From: Skeletonema tropicum
Taxonomy: Eukaryota > Bacillariophyta > Thalassiosirophyceae > Thalassiosirales > Thalassiosiraceae
Reading direction: 5' to 3'
Assembly: GCA_037178625.1 (NCBI GenBank)
Contig: CM074133.1
Span: 806,001 to 870,000 of the forward strand
Length of the DNA stretch: 64,000 nucleotides
The notes under the pieces were generated by a model. The model did not search any database. It was not told the origin of the DNA and worked only from the letters and a program-made list of their open reading frames with translations. The position numbers and the translations under genes were made by a program. Of the stretch, positions 20,275 to 31,409 are shown one piece after another. The first letter of the stretch is position 1, and each line of letters begins with the position of its first letter.

Positions 20275-20815
20275 GTGCACCGTGTGCGAGTAAAAGAGGA
20301 GAGATAAAGCAGTACTCTAGGCGCATGCACATAGCTGAGGTTGAACTTGAACAATGAGCGGCAACCTCAGGTATCTTGATTTTCGAACGCTGACCCCATG
20401 CCTGCGAGAGGCAGGCGATGGGGTCAGCGGCAGATTCTTCTAACTACTCACTAAATTGAGATATGAAATAAAATCCTTTTTCCTAGCATTGCCTAGCCGT
20501 ATCATAGCTTATGCGGGCAGCATTACTACTTATTCGATCGTAAACCAAACGATAACATGCCAAAAGAATCGCTGTAACATTTGTGTGACGATTCGAACTT
20601 TGGGGTAACAAAATGTAACAAAGACTAACCCTAACAAAATTCCTTCCCGCAATAAATAAGGATTTCTACACTTAAGGATTTCCCGCAATTTTACCCAGAT
20701 CATGCGGTTCGACAGATAGATTTCGATTTCAGCGCTTCATGGGTCCCTCCCCACTCCGCGAATATTGAGATGCCTTTGCAATGCATTTTGGGAATGGTGT
20801 GGCATTCTAACAAGG
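20275..20815. other. insert of about 540 bases unique to array unit 1
   Basis: Units 2-4 pass directly from GGCGCAAACAAGGCT to GAGGCAGGGAGG, while unit 1 carries extra DNA between these points. It contains a strong hairpin at 20388-20429 (CGCTGACCCCATGCCTG with its near-exact complement, one bulged base). No coding frame is supported. It may be the ancestral spacer lost from later units, or an inserted element; no clear target duplication is seen. Confidence 0.6.
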
Positions 20816-21145
20816 CTTAGAGGCAGGGAGGTATGCGACACAGGACAAAGTTATACAGGATAGTTATAACAAACTCTAAATGTTGTGATTTCAGACTTAC
20901 ATCTACAAACAGTAACATTCATAATGCACCTCATAGGCTCGTCTCATTCACGTTTCGAAAGCCAAGACTGTAAGGAAAGTGTCAAGGATACAAATATTAC
21001 GTTTCTCACCAAGATCTTGTTTCTTTCAAGCTGTAATGAATTTGAGGAAATTGCAAGCCTTAACTAGAATGAAACAGAACATATGAATAGGCTCCAATTA
21101 TCGCCAGCGCAGCTTCAACTATTAGCGTATGTATATCTATTACTC

Positions 21146-21523
21146 TTAGGGTACATGAATCTCTTTGCTCGGATCAGTAACTGATAATCTGTCTCTAGCA
21201 GCAGTAACAAGCGATGACCAGTCGTTCCGCCAAATGACTATTGAACCTGCAGTCGAGATGACAAAGAGGCCAGCAGACATTCCGATCCATAATCCTTCTG
21301 CTCCTACGCCGAGTGGAATCGCGAGGTAATAGCCCAAAGGAATCCCAATTACGTAATATGCCAAGAAATTGAGCTTGGCAGCGAGGGATTGCATACCTGA
21401 CGCATGGAAGACACCCTGTATAGCTGCGTTTACAGCATCGGGGAGCTGAAACAGTGCCACAACGATGAACAAACTTCGACACTTGTTCAGTAAATCCTCG
21501 TCTGTCGTAAATATCGATGCTAG
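21146..21523 (-). pseudogene. MATE transporter 3' fragment, array unit 1
   Basis: The last 120 or so codons of the MATE gene at 26319-28212 (FIVVALFQLPDAVNAAIQG, NFLAYYVIGIPLGYY, SIVIWRNDWSSL), cut at the array junction near 21523. It has no promoter or N-terminal helices, so it is not a working transporter. Confidence 0.9.
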
Positions 21524-21836
21524 AAGATTGTCCCGGGATTTAGAAGTTCTTCACTCAGAAGATGAAGATACGTGTCGTCTGAATTTATCGCGACTACCTC
21601 TTGACACGCGTCCGCCAAAACAAGACCACACTACCTCATCTTGCTGAGTTCAGCAGTTCAGCTCTTGCTTGACTTGGATTTACCAGCAATGGTAAGGAAG
21701 TGAGGTCCGCGGCTGCCTCATATGCAAGAACAAGACACAGAAGATTGTGCAATCATCAGTTGGATGGCATCTGCAGTATCGACCATCTTGCCATAAAAAC
21801 AGAAAAACACAAACTTTAAGATAACAACACACTATT

Positions 21837-22511
21837 ATGCATCATCTACCAACTCTTACCAGCTTTGGCCTCGCATTCATTCTCGCTAATGCTCGTCACT
21901 CTCATGGACAAGTATTTGTACGCGGTGGCAAACTGCCTTCACTAGCATCGACCGAGAACCTCGAAGACGAAGACACCTACTTGCAGCGCAAGGGCAAGGG
22001 CAAGGGAAAGGGCAAGGGAAAGGGCAAGGAGAAAGCTGACAAGATCCAAATCCTCCCACTTGATATACCACTCGACCGTGCGTTTGACGTGCAGTGGAAC
22101 CCTCCTGGACAACCACAGCTCGATACGTGGTTTCTGCAACAGCCATATTACGATATGGGGGATCGTGAGGGCCACTACACGTTTGCAAAACTGAATGAGG
22201 ACGGAGACGGAGACTTGAGCTTTGTCCGACAGAAACCCGATGGAACAGTATGCTCAGTCTTCGAAAAAGTCGATTTCGTTGCCATTTCAGACACAGTGCT
22301 TATGATGAGGGGCAATCCGGATCCATCCTGGATAGGCAGCGGATACGGGACGTTGATCAAGGGGAAGGGCATTCCGGCAGGAGATGAAGATGGGGTGTAT
22401 GATACAGCTCCGGTTGATAGCGTGGAAATTGCGGAACAGTGGTTAACTCAGAACTTTGAACAACAAGGCGCTGTCACCACAGACATTGATGCCCCTATCA
22501 TGAGTTGTTAA
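21837..22511 (+). CDS. secreted KG-repeat protein, array copy 2
   Basis: 224 residues, essentially identical to copy 1 but with six KG pairs in the basic run. Signal peptide, DGDGD loop and acidic tail are the same. The only coding length change is in the KG microsatellite, which shows slippage among copies (5, 6, 4 and 4 pairs). Confidence 0.8.
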   Translation: MHHLPTLTSFGLAFILANARHSHGQVFVRGGKLPSLASTENLEDEDTYLQRKGKGKGKGKGKGKEKADKIQILPLDIPLDRAFDVQWNPPGQPQLDTWFLQQPYYDMGDREGHYTFAKLNEDGDGDLSFVRQKPDGTVCSVFEKVDFVAISDTVLMMRGNPDPSWIGSGYGTLIKGKGIPAGDEDGVYDTAPVDSVEIAEQWLTQNFEQQGAVTTDIDAPIMSC

Positions 22512-22902
22512 CAACCCACTCCCGAATGAAAGCAAGTTTGAAACAGAGCAGTAGATATAGGCGCAAACAAGGCTCAGAGGCAGGGAGGTATGCGACACAG
22601 GACAAAGTTATACAGGATAGTTATAACAAACTCTAAATGTTGTGATTTCAGACTTACATCTACAAACAGTAACATTCATAATGCACCTCATAGGCTCGTC
22701 TCATTCACGTTTCGAAAGCCAAGACTGTAAGGAAAGTGTCAAGGATACAAATATTACGTTTCTCACCAAGATCTTGTTTCTTTCAAGCTGTAATGAATTT
22801 GAGGAAATTGCAAGCCTTAACTAGAATGAAACAGAACATATGAATAGGCTCCAATTATCGCCAGCGCAGCTTCAACTATTAGCGTATGTATATCTATTAC
22901 TC

Positions 22903-23262
22903 TTAGGGTACATGAATCTCTTTGCTCGGATCAGTAACTGATAATCTGTCTCTAGCAGCAGTAACAAGCGATGACCAGTCGTTCCGCCAAATGACTATTG
23001 AACCTGCAGTCGAGATGACAAAGAGGCCAGCAGACATTCCGATCCATAATCCTTCTGCTCCAACGCCGAGTGGAATCGCGAGGTAATAGCCCAAAGGAAT
23101 CCCAATTACGTAATATGCCAAGAAATTGAGCTTGGCAGCGAGGGATTGCATACCTGACGCATGGAAGACACCCTGTATAGCTGCGTTTACAGCATCGGGG
23201 AGCTGAAACAGTGCCACAACGATTGTTCAGTAAATCCTCGTCTGTTGTAAATATCAATGCTA
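22903..23262 (-). pseudogene. MATE transporter 3' fragment, array unit 2
   Basis: The same fragment as unit 1, with an additional 17-base deletion near 23222 (after CACAACGAT) that shifts the frame at its upstream end. Non-functional. Confidence 0.88.
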
Positions 23263-23555
23263 GAAGATTGTCCCGGGATTTAGAAGTTCTTCACTCAGAA
23301 GATGAAGATACGTGTCGTCTGAATTTATCGCGACTACCTCTTGACACGCGTCCGCCAAAACAAGACCACACTACCTCATCTTGCTGAGTTCAGCAGTTCA
23401 GCTCTTGCTTGACTTGGATTTACCAGCAATGGTAAGGAAGTTGCAAGAACAAGACACAGAAGATTGTGCAATCATCAGTTGGATGGCATCTGCAGTATCG
23501 ACCATCTTGCCATAAAAACAGAAAAACACAAACTTTAAGATAACAACACACTATT

Positions 23556-24218
23556 ATGCATCATCTACCAACTCTTACCAGCTTTGGCCTCGCATTCATT
23601 CTCGCTAATGCTCGTCACTCTCATGGACAAGTATTTGTACGCGGTGGCAAACTGCCTTCACTAGCATCGACCGAGAACCTCGAAGACGAAGACACCTACT
23701 TGCAGCGCAAGGGCAAGGGCAAGGGAAAGGGCAAGGAGAAAGCTGACAAGATCCAAATCCTCCCACTTGATATACCACTCGACCGTGCGTTTGACGTGCA
23801 GTGGAACCCTCCTGGACACCAAAGCTCGATACGTGGTTTCTGCAACAGCCATATTACGATATGGGGGATCGTGAGGGCCACTACACGTTTGCAAAACTGA
23901 ATGAGGACGGAGACGGAGACTTGAGCTTTGTCCGACAGAAACCCGATGGAACAGTATGCTCAGTCTTCGAAAAAGTCGATTTCGTTGCCATTTCAGACTA
24001 CAGTGCTTATGATGAGGGGCAATCCGGATCCATCCTGGATAGGCAGCGGATACGGGACGTTGATCAAGGGGAAGGGCATTCCGGCAGGAGATGAAGATGG
24101 GGTGTATGATACAGCTCCGGTTGATAGCGTGGAAATTGCGGAACAGTGGCTAACTCAGAACTTTGAACAACAAGGCGCTGTCACCACAGACATTGATGCC
24201 CCTATCATGAGTTGTTAA
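23556..24218 (+). pseudogene. secreted KG-repeat protein, array copy 3, frameshifted
   Basis: Compared with copy 4, one base is missing near 23818 (GGACACCAAAG against GGACAACCAAAG) and one base is gained near 23999 (CAGACTACAG against CAGACACAG). The second change restores the frame, but the shifted stretch has a stop at 23898-23900, so translation from the signal peptide gives only 114 residues. Four KG pairs are present. Confidence 0.85.
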
Positions 24219-24611
24219 CAACCCACTCCCGAATGAAAGCAAGTTTGAAACAGAGCAGTAGATATAGGCGCAAACAAGGCTCAGAGGCAGGGAGGTATGT
24301 GACACAGGACAAAGTTATACAGGCATAGTTATAACAAACTCTAAATGTTGTGATTTCAGACTTACATCTACAAACAGTAGCATTCATAATGCACCTCATA
24401 GGCTCGTCTCATTCACGTTTCGAAAGCCAAGACTGTAAGGAAAGTGTCAAGGATACAAATATTACGTTTCTCACCAAGATCTTGTTTCTTTCAAGCTGTA
24501 ATGAATTTGAGGAAATTGCAAGCCTTAACTAGAATGAAACTAGAACATATGAATAGGCTCCAATTATCGCCAGCGCAGCTTCAACTATTAGCGTATGTAT
24601 ATCTATTACTC

Positions 24612-24971
24612 TTAGGGTACATGAATCTCTTTGCTCGGATCAGTAACTGATAATCTGTCTCTAGCAGCAGTAACAAGCGATGACCAGTCGTTCCGCCAAA
24701 TGACTATTGAACCTGCAGTCGAGATGACAAAGAGGCCAGCAGACATTCCGATCCATAATCCTTCTGCTCCAACGCCGAGTGGAATCGCGAGGTAATAGCC
24801 CAAAGGAATCCCAATTACGTAATATGCCAAGAAATTGAGCTTGGCAGCGAGGGATTGCATACCTGACGCATGGAAGACACCCTGTATAGCTGCGTTTACA
24901 GCATCGGGGAGCTGAAACAGTGCCACAACGATTGTTCAGTAAATCCTCGTCTGTTGTAAATATCAATGCTA
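24612..24971 (-). pseudogene. MATE transporter 3' fragment, array unit 3
   Basis: It carries the same 17-base deletion as unit 2, showing that units 2 and 3 share a recent ancestor. Non-functional. Confidence 0.88.
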
Positions 24972-25264
24972 GAAGATTGTCCCGGGATTTAGAAGTTCTT
25001 CACTCAGAAGATGAAGATACGTGTCGTCTGAATTTATCGCGACTACCTCTTGACACGCGTCCGCCAAAACAAGACCACACTACCTCATCTTGCTGAGTTC
25101 AGCAGTTCAGCTCTTGCTTGACTTGGATTTACCAGCAATGGTAAGGAAGTTGCAAGAACAAGACACAGAAGATTGTGCAATCATCAGTTGGATGGCATCT
25201 GCAGTATCGACCATCTTGCCATAAAAACAGAAAAACACAAACTTTAAGATAACAACACACTATT

Positions 25265-25927
25265 ATGCATCATCTACCAACTCTTACCAGCTTTGGCCTC
25301 GCATTCATTCTCGCTAATGCTCGTCACTCTCATGGACAAGTATTTGTACGCGGTGGCAAACTGCCTTCACTAGCATCGATCGAGAACCTCGAAGACGAAG
25401 AAACCTACTTGCAGCGCAAGGGCAAGGGCAAGGGAAAGGGCAAGGAGAAAGCTGACAAGATCCAAATCCTCCCACTTGATATACCACTCGACCGTGCGTT
25501 TGACGTGCAGTGGAACCCTCCTGGACAACCAAAGCTCGATACGTGGTTTCTGCAACAGCCATATTACGATATGGGGGATCGTGAGGGCCACTACACGTTT
25601 GCAAAACTGAATGAGGACGGAGACGGAGACTTGAGCTTTGTCCGACAGAAACCCGATGGAACAGTATGCTCAGTCTTCGAAAAAGTCGATTTCGTTGCCA
25701 TTTCAGACACAGTGCTTATGATGAGGGGCAATCCGGATCCATCCTGGATAGGCAGCGGATACGGGACGTTGATCAAGGGGAAGGGCATTCCGGCAGGAGA
25801 TGAAGATGGGGTGTATGATACAGCTCCGGTTGATAGCGTGGAAATTGCGGAACAGTGGCTAACTCAGAACTTTGAACAACAAGGCGCTGTCACCACAGAC
25901 ATTGATGCCCCTATCATGAGTTGTTAA
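25265..25927 (+). CDS. secreted KG-repeat protein, array copy 4
   Basis: 220 residues, intact, with four KG pairs. Small substitutions (T-to-I near residue 38, D-to-E near 46) distinguish it from copy 1. It is convergent with the MATE gene at 26319-28212, the arrangement from which the array was built. Confidence 0.8.
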   Translation: MHHLPTLTSFGLAFILANARHSHGQVFVRGGKLPSLASIENLEDEETYLQRKGKGKGKGKEKADKIQILPLDIPLDRAFDVQWNPPGQPKLDTWFLQQPYYDMGDREGHYTFAKLNEDGDGDLSFVRQKPDGTVCSVFEKVDFVAISDTVLMMRGNPDPSWIGSGYGTLIKGKGIPAGDEDGVYDTAPVDSVEIAEQWLTQNFEQQGAVTTDIDAPIMSC

Positions 25928-26318
25928 CAACCCACTCCCGAATGAAAGCAAGTTTGAAACAGAGCAGTAGATATAGGCGCAAACAAGGCTTAGAGGCAGG
26001 GAGGTATGTGACACAGGACAAAGTTGTACGGCATAGTTATAACAAACTCTAAATGTTGTGATTTCAGACTTACATCTACAAACAGTAACATTCATAATGC
26101 ACATCATAGGCTCGTCTCATTCACGTTTCGAAAGCCAAGACTGTAAGGAAAGTGTCAAGGATACAAATATTACGTTTCTCACCAAGATCTTGTTTCTTTC
26201 AAGCTGTAATGAATTTGAGGAAATTGCAAGCCTTAACTAGAATGAAATAGAACATATGAATAGGCTCCAATTATCGCCAGCGCAGCTTCAACTATTAGCG
26301 TATGTATATCTATTACTC

Positions 26319-28212
26319 TTAGGGTATATGAATCTCTTTGCTCGGATCAGTAACTGATAATCTGTCTCTAGCAGCAGTAACAAGCGATGACCAGTCGTTC
26401 CGCCAAATGACTATTGAACCTGCAGTCGAGATGACAAAGAGGCCAGCAGACATTCCGATCCATAATCCTTCTGCTCCAACGCCGAGTGGAATCGCGAGGT
26501 AATAGCCCAAAGGAATCCCAATTACGTAATATGCCAAGAAATTGAGCTTGGCAGCGAGGGATTGCATACCTGATGCGCGGAAGACACCCTGTATAGCTGC
26601 GTTTACAGCATCGGGGAGCTGAAACAGTGCCACAACGATGAACAAACTTCGACACTTGTTCAGTAAATCCTCGTCTGTTGTAAATATCGATGCTAGATTG
26701 TCCCGAAAGGTCAGCATCACCGCTATATTCACCAACGAAAAGAGCGTGCCAATTCCCACTGCCAAATACGTAGCAACCTCCGCTCTATGTGCATCGCCTG
26801 CTCCAAGTGCATTGCCTATTCTCACGTTACCGGCCACTCCAGCGCCAAGGTAAAGCATGAACCCAAACGATGACACGTTGAAGACGATAGCATTACTTCC
26901 AATAGCAATGAGAGCCTCTTCTGGATCTGGTATGATCCCACATAGGAGAGCAATAACCTCGAACTGCAACCCATTCAAACATTACTTGAAACATTCCTGG
27001 GAGGCCAAGGTCAAGAAAGTTGACTATAGCATTGAGAGTCAAGGCTTGGCTTGGTTGAAAGCCTTCCCACAAGTGGTGAAATAATTGTCCGTCCGTTCCT
27101 TCCTTCGTTGTATTGTTGCCCTCGTCGTCGTCGTCTGATTTGTTGCCCTCGTCATCATCATTACACACTTTCATCGCTTCCCCGCGCTCACAATACATCA
27201 TTGAAAGAATCAAAGCTGGCAACATCAAAATAGACCCCGCACTCCTAGCCACAGCAGCACCCAACCACCCCCACTCTGTACAATTTACCAAATAATATCC
27301 CAACCCAACATTCACAATATTCGACACAACCACCGATATAATCATGGGAGTCGCCTCATTCCGTGCCTGGGATATCTTTCGTAACATTTCATACGCATAT
27401 ACAAATGGTACACCCGGCAACATGTACTTGGCAAAATATCCAGCCTCCGCTGCCACATTGGAATGTTGACCACATGCCAAGAGGATCGGTGTTGTATTCC
27501 AAATGATGAATCCGACAATGACCAATGTGATCATCATGACAACTATTCCAGTTAGTAGGTATGTCCCCATTTTAGTGGGTTGATTCGCCCCATGTGCATG
27601 TGAACATAATGTATCCATGGCCGTCAACAACCCTATCCCAGGTGACATTCCGGCTATATTTAGGAACATTATCGCGAGCGCGGTGGCATCAATATGTAGT
27701 TTGCTACTCTCATTCATTCGCCCAACGAGGATAATGGTGGTGATGCCTGGTAGCATTTCTAGTAGGTATGTGACACAGACTGGTATGGATAGTTCAATCA
27801 TTGATTTCATTTCATCTTTGAGTAGATTGCTATCTTCAGCGAGTGATAGGCGTCTATGATGTGGTTGTGTTAGTTGTGGAGTTGGTATTAGTCGATCGTT
27901 ACAGGTTGCTTCTTCTTCGTCGATGTCAGAAGAGTGTGGTGGTTCAATTTCGGCTACTGATCCGTAGTAATGACTGTTATTGTTCATATGAATATCGTGC
28001 TTTGTTTGATCACGTGATGTGTCGGCTCCTCCATGCAAAGGTTCACTATTGCTTTCATCTAGCAGCAATGACTCCGATTCTGACACCGCACCCAATTGAG
28101 AAGAGGTTCCATTTGTATCAGCCACCTCCGATGAGAATCTATGTCGCAACAAATCAGAATTGATGGAGCTGCGTCGAGGCGTCATGGCTGCACATGAGTC
28201 TGGAGAACTCAT
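26319..28212 (-). pseudogene. MATE-family efflux transporter (parent of the array), one-base frameshift
   Basis: Read from ATG 28212 (MSSPDSCAAM, the start used by the intact paralogue at 45767), it encodes about 630 residues: a long polar N-terminus with RRLSLAED, then 12 predicted helices of a MATE drug/metabolite antiporter (IELSIPVCVTYLLEMLPG, VGRMNESSKL, MLPGVPFVYAYEMLRK, WLGAAVARS, GNVRIGNALGAGDAHRA, NFLAYYVIGIPLGYY). After FEWVA an extra base at 26964 shifts the frame; the paralogue reads FEWVAFEVIALLCG without it. The downstream frame is otherwise intact to 26319. It has two acidic DDDEGN repeats in the central loop. It is either a recently broken gene or one assembly error from intact. 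It differs at many positions from the two copies in the NRPS cassettes. Confidence 0.82.
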
Positions 28213-28392
28213 CTTGATGCAGGGTAGTGTTCGAAGCGAGGCTCTGTCAATGAGCACTCAACGCCTATGACGTGCAGCAAAAAAGAAATATCTGACCGAC
28301 AGGACGCAAGAAGATGACCACGTTTTAATGGATGGAGGCGGCCGGTTGCGGGCTGGTTTATAGTATCTAAATAATGAGAGGAGCTAAGTCGT

Positions 28393-28423
28393 TCGGTCGG
28401 TCGGTCGGTCGGTCGGTCGGTCG
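28393..28423. repeat. (TCGG)n microsatellite
   Basis: About seven perfect TCGG units plus a partial unit, in the 5' flank of the MATE gene at 28212. Confidence 0.9.
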
Positions 28424-28465
28424 TTCTGTCCGGGCCCTTTGGCGTGTCCTTTGGCCTTCACGGGC

Positions 28466-28733
28466 ATTTTCGATCGACTCTTTCTTTGATTGGCTTGATT
28501 TGACCCCTTGCCCCCCCCGTTTTTAGAATTTTCGATTGACTCTTTCTTTGATTGGCTTAGATTTGATTGTTCAGGGGGGGGACATCCCCCCTTGCCCCCC
28601 CGTTTTTAGAATTTTCGATTGACTCTTTCTTTGATTGGCTTAGATTTGATTGTTCAGGGGGGGACACCCCCCTTGCCCCCCCCGTTTTTAGAATTTTCGA
28701 TTGACTCTTTCTTTGATTGGCTTAGATTTGACG
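28466..28733. repeat. minisatellite, 62-83 base period, G-run/C-run rich
   Basis: Four copies of a unit starting ATTTTCGATTGACTCTTTC begin near 28466, 28528, 28611 and 28693. Units 2 and 3 contain facing runs of seven to eight G and six to seven C separated by CAT or CAC, which can pair into hairpins. The first unit lacks the G-run part. Confidence 0.85.
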
Positions 28734-28734
28734 A

Positions 28735-29073
28735 GATGCATGGAATAGGAAAGATGACACATAAGGACGGGCGAGTATGCAAGGGTATTTGGGAGAACGG
28801 AAAGATTGTATATGAAGGAGAGTTGAACGAAAATGGGAAGCCACACGGAAGAGGCAAATGGACCTACTCGGATTCGGTGAATGGAAGAGAGGAAAGAAGT
28901 GTGGTCAGTTTGAAAACATTTATATTGTCAGGGTCGAGGTCAGCGAGCAAGTCTACTACGAGAACGATGAAGTCAAATCGGACTCAAACGTGAAGCGTGA
29001 AGCACTGGATGCAGACACCGATAATGAAGATGCCCCACCGAGCAAGCGCCGTAACATTTGCGTTACTAGGTAA
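28735..29073 (+). pseudogene. MORN-repeat protein fragment
   Basis: Directly after the minisatellite the sequence encodes MORN repeats (MHGIGKMTHKDGRVCKGIW, IVYEGELNENGKPHGRGKW, TY). The frame then shifts near 28865: the other frame continues with GFGEWKRGKKCGQF and an acidic, basic tail ending at 29073. MORN repeats bind membranes or act as scaffolds. No upstream part is visible, so this is a truncated, frameshifted fragment. Confidence 0.65.
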
Positions 29074-30711
29074 GAAGATGAGGCAGAAAGGAAGAATGTG
29101 TTTTAAGTAATTCGGATTCATATGTGGATTCGTACAACCTTTATTACATAATTATTAAAGTGTTACATAACGTACTATTTGAATACTGCTATGTATATAA
29201 GTAGACACAATCAATATCGTAGTAGATAGCCGGTGCCTCCTCTCTTATTTAGAAAACCCGCGCAGCGGCTAGACGAGCGTCAGCGAGGCTAGTACTTACT
29301 TATGAAAGGACATGCTTGAGTGACAGTAGCGGGAGAAAGGCAAAGTGCACACGTAAGTACTTACGTTACGTGGCGAGGAAGAGATTGCGAAGCTAAAGTG
29401 TGTCACAAAGACATTTGTGATTCGAGCTCTCTACTGGTGCTACTTAGAGTGCTTAGCGGTAAGTAGGCTGAAGCATGGCAGGTTCACGGTTCACGGTGAG
29501 ATCGCGATTACGTGTCTTTCCCGTGCCCACGAGGACACCTACCTCGGGCTCACCCCTCTCTCTAGATGAGGGCTGGCCTGCAACTCATGAATGACGCCGC
29601 ACGCAAATGCCCAGGTCATTTGACGCAGAGAAAACGGAGCCAATCTGAAGGAGAAAAGCGGGTCAACTTCCCCTACGGTAACTACTAAAGAAATAATAAT
29701 AAGATTGAAGTTCATCTATCAAAATACGAAGGCAGCAAGGAGGTGAACGAGGCCCGGACTTCGGACCGATCGTCACAGTAGTAAAGAGGGTCCGCCAGAA
29801 GTAAGGAGTGAACGGACGAGCGGACGACACAACAAAAGGCGAGCGGCTTTCGAAGTGACGAGGCCAGTTGAAGAAGGATCTTTCAGATTCAAACGGCGGT
29901 GTCGGAGTGAGAAAGGCGAACCCAAATCTTCTTTGCATTGACACGGGCGATACATGTATTATAGTTCATGGTCTTCCTCGAACAGCGTCATTCGATAATC
30001 TTAATCTTCGATTGCATTATCCACCTCATTCTCCTCTGGATAATTCTCAAACGTATCCCTATTCTCTACTCAACATACTCGATGTGGCAGTAGCGAGAGA
30101 TTTCGTCTTTCGTCACCTTCCCATTTATATACGAACTTTGCAGATAATAATATATGCTTCCCCTGATTCATTATATTTGCAGATTGTAGATTTCTCCTTC
30201 TTGACAAGTAGCTGCATCATTATTTTGTGTTGACACCACCGGCTCCGTCTGCGATGCGTGGCAGTAAGTAGTGCAGCCACCGCTGGTGCGTTTGTGGTCC
30301 TGCTTCTTATCATCATCCTTCACTTGACCTGCTTCTTATCATCAGAGTGAATGCGCGTCTCCTCTTTAGTGACACGTTTGCTACTGCGAGTCTGCATTTT
30401 CAATGATGGCGCTTTGTGATATTACCTTATTGTTGTAGAAGGTTGTAGAGCTGTTGTAAATAATAATATCGTAGGAGTCTCTTTTTTGCTGCGAGTCCAT
30501 GGGACTTACTGCTAGTGAGCGGAGCAGCAGAAGATCTGCTTCTCCAATTATTATCACTGGTTGATTGCTTTCTCAATGCCATTGCCATTGCCATTATCGT
30601 ACACAAGAAGTTGATCGCGCTTGGATTTCTGCTGCGTCGTGTAACTGTCAAAAAAATGCACGAAACCTGCATGACGAAAAAGTGCACGACATCTGAAAAT
30701 CTCAATTTATG
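29074..30711. other. gene-poor region, nothing recognised
   Basis: About 1.6 kb with many short chance frames on both strands and no domain, RNA gene or complete repeat that I can support. Confidence 0.4.
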
Positions 30712-30863
30712 AGACAAAAGAAAAGTGGAAGTCGGTATCCTACTTAATACCTTTCGTGTTAAGTAGGCTTCTGCAGAACGTCAATCACACAAAGGAATCA
30801 GTAATGAGCTCAGTCTCTTCGAAAGAGGATGCTGACCGCGTCCATGCACAATTCGATTCGATA
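30712..30863 (+). promoter_or_regulatory. displaced upstream part of the shared cassette promoter
   Basis: About 150 bases match the region upstream of the NRPS genes (39836-39985 and 47603-47752), including GAGCTCAGTCTCTTC, GAGGATGCTGACCGC and CACAATTCGATTCGATA. The match then breaks at the foldback element and resumes in the MATE promoter after 31375. Confidence 0.7.
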
Positions 30864-31369
30864 AGCCCAGACAGTCTCCGTTCCCGCCACCAATTCGTCG
30901 GCCGGGCCCATTTTTTTGAGACCTCCACCATGGCGGCCGCCTGACTAGCCCATAACTTTAATTTCTACTATAACGGAGATATATGCTAAACCAATGATAC
31001 AGACCTGTAGAGTATACTTATGAGATCATATGGCATCCAAGAATCGTACTTATATCTTATTTTCTCGCCGAGATATGCATTTTGGGGTTTACTATGGGCA
31101 TGCCTGCCAAATTTGTCCATCAGTAAAGTTAGACAAGCTCATAGTAAACACCAAAATGCATATCTCGGCGAGAAAATAAGATATTACTACGATTCTTTGA
31201 TACATACATATGCTCTCCTAAACATACTCTACAGGTAAGTATCAATGGTATAGTATATATCTGCTTCATAATAATAGTTATCGAGAATAAAATATAGGGG
31301 CTTATTAGGCGGCCGTCATGGTGGAGGTCTAAAAAGGCCCGGCCGACGGATTTGAGGTCTGTCTGGGCT
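30864..31369. mobile_element. 506-base foldback element
   Basis: Nearly the whole element is one long inverted repeat. The ends AGCCCAGACAG and CTGTCTGGGCT are complementary, as are the inner blocks GTCGGCCGGGCC / GGCCCGGCCGAC and GAGATATGCATTTTGG / CCAAAATGCATATCTC. Arms are about 220 bases around a short centre near 31100-31135. It is flanked by TA on both sides (30862-30863, 31370-31371). Paralogous uninterrupted sequence at 39976-39992 and 47743-47759 shows the insertion point. No coding capacity. Confidence 0.85.
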
Positions 31370-31409
31370 TATAACATAACTACACAACTGGTTGTAAAAC
31401 ACATCGAAT

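Larger units (their letters stand above)
19268..26700. repeat. four-unit tandem array: secreted-protein gene plus MATE 3' end
   Basis: Unit starts are at about 19268, 21524, 23263 and 24972. Units 2-4 begin with the same junction, where MATE sequence (GATGCTAGA) abuts AGATTGTCCCGGGATTTAG, so each copy was added by unequal exchange between the MATE gene body and the spacer upstream of the secreted gene. Unit 1 is longer by an insert of about 540 bases (about 20275-20815). Units 2 and 3 share a 17-base deletion in the MATE fragment; units 3 and 4 share a 22-base deletion upstream of the secreted gene. The unit length without the insert is about 1.7 kb. Similarity between units is very high, so the array is young or homogenised. 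Confidence 0.92.

Noticed and set aside
20388..20429. Bacterial-type terminator for the hairpin
   Set aside because: Eukaryotic context, no following U-run, and no gene ending there.
28466..28733. Repeat spacing considered as a CRISPR-like array
   Set aside because: The repeats are contiguous minisatellite units without unique spacers, and the host is a eukaryote.
29868..30233. 121-codon plus-strand frame in the gene-poor region
   Set aside because: No domain, atypical composition, no splice context; likely chance.
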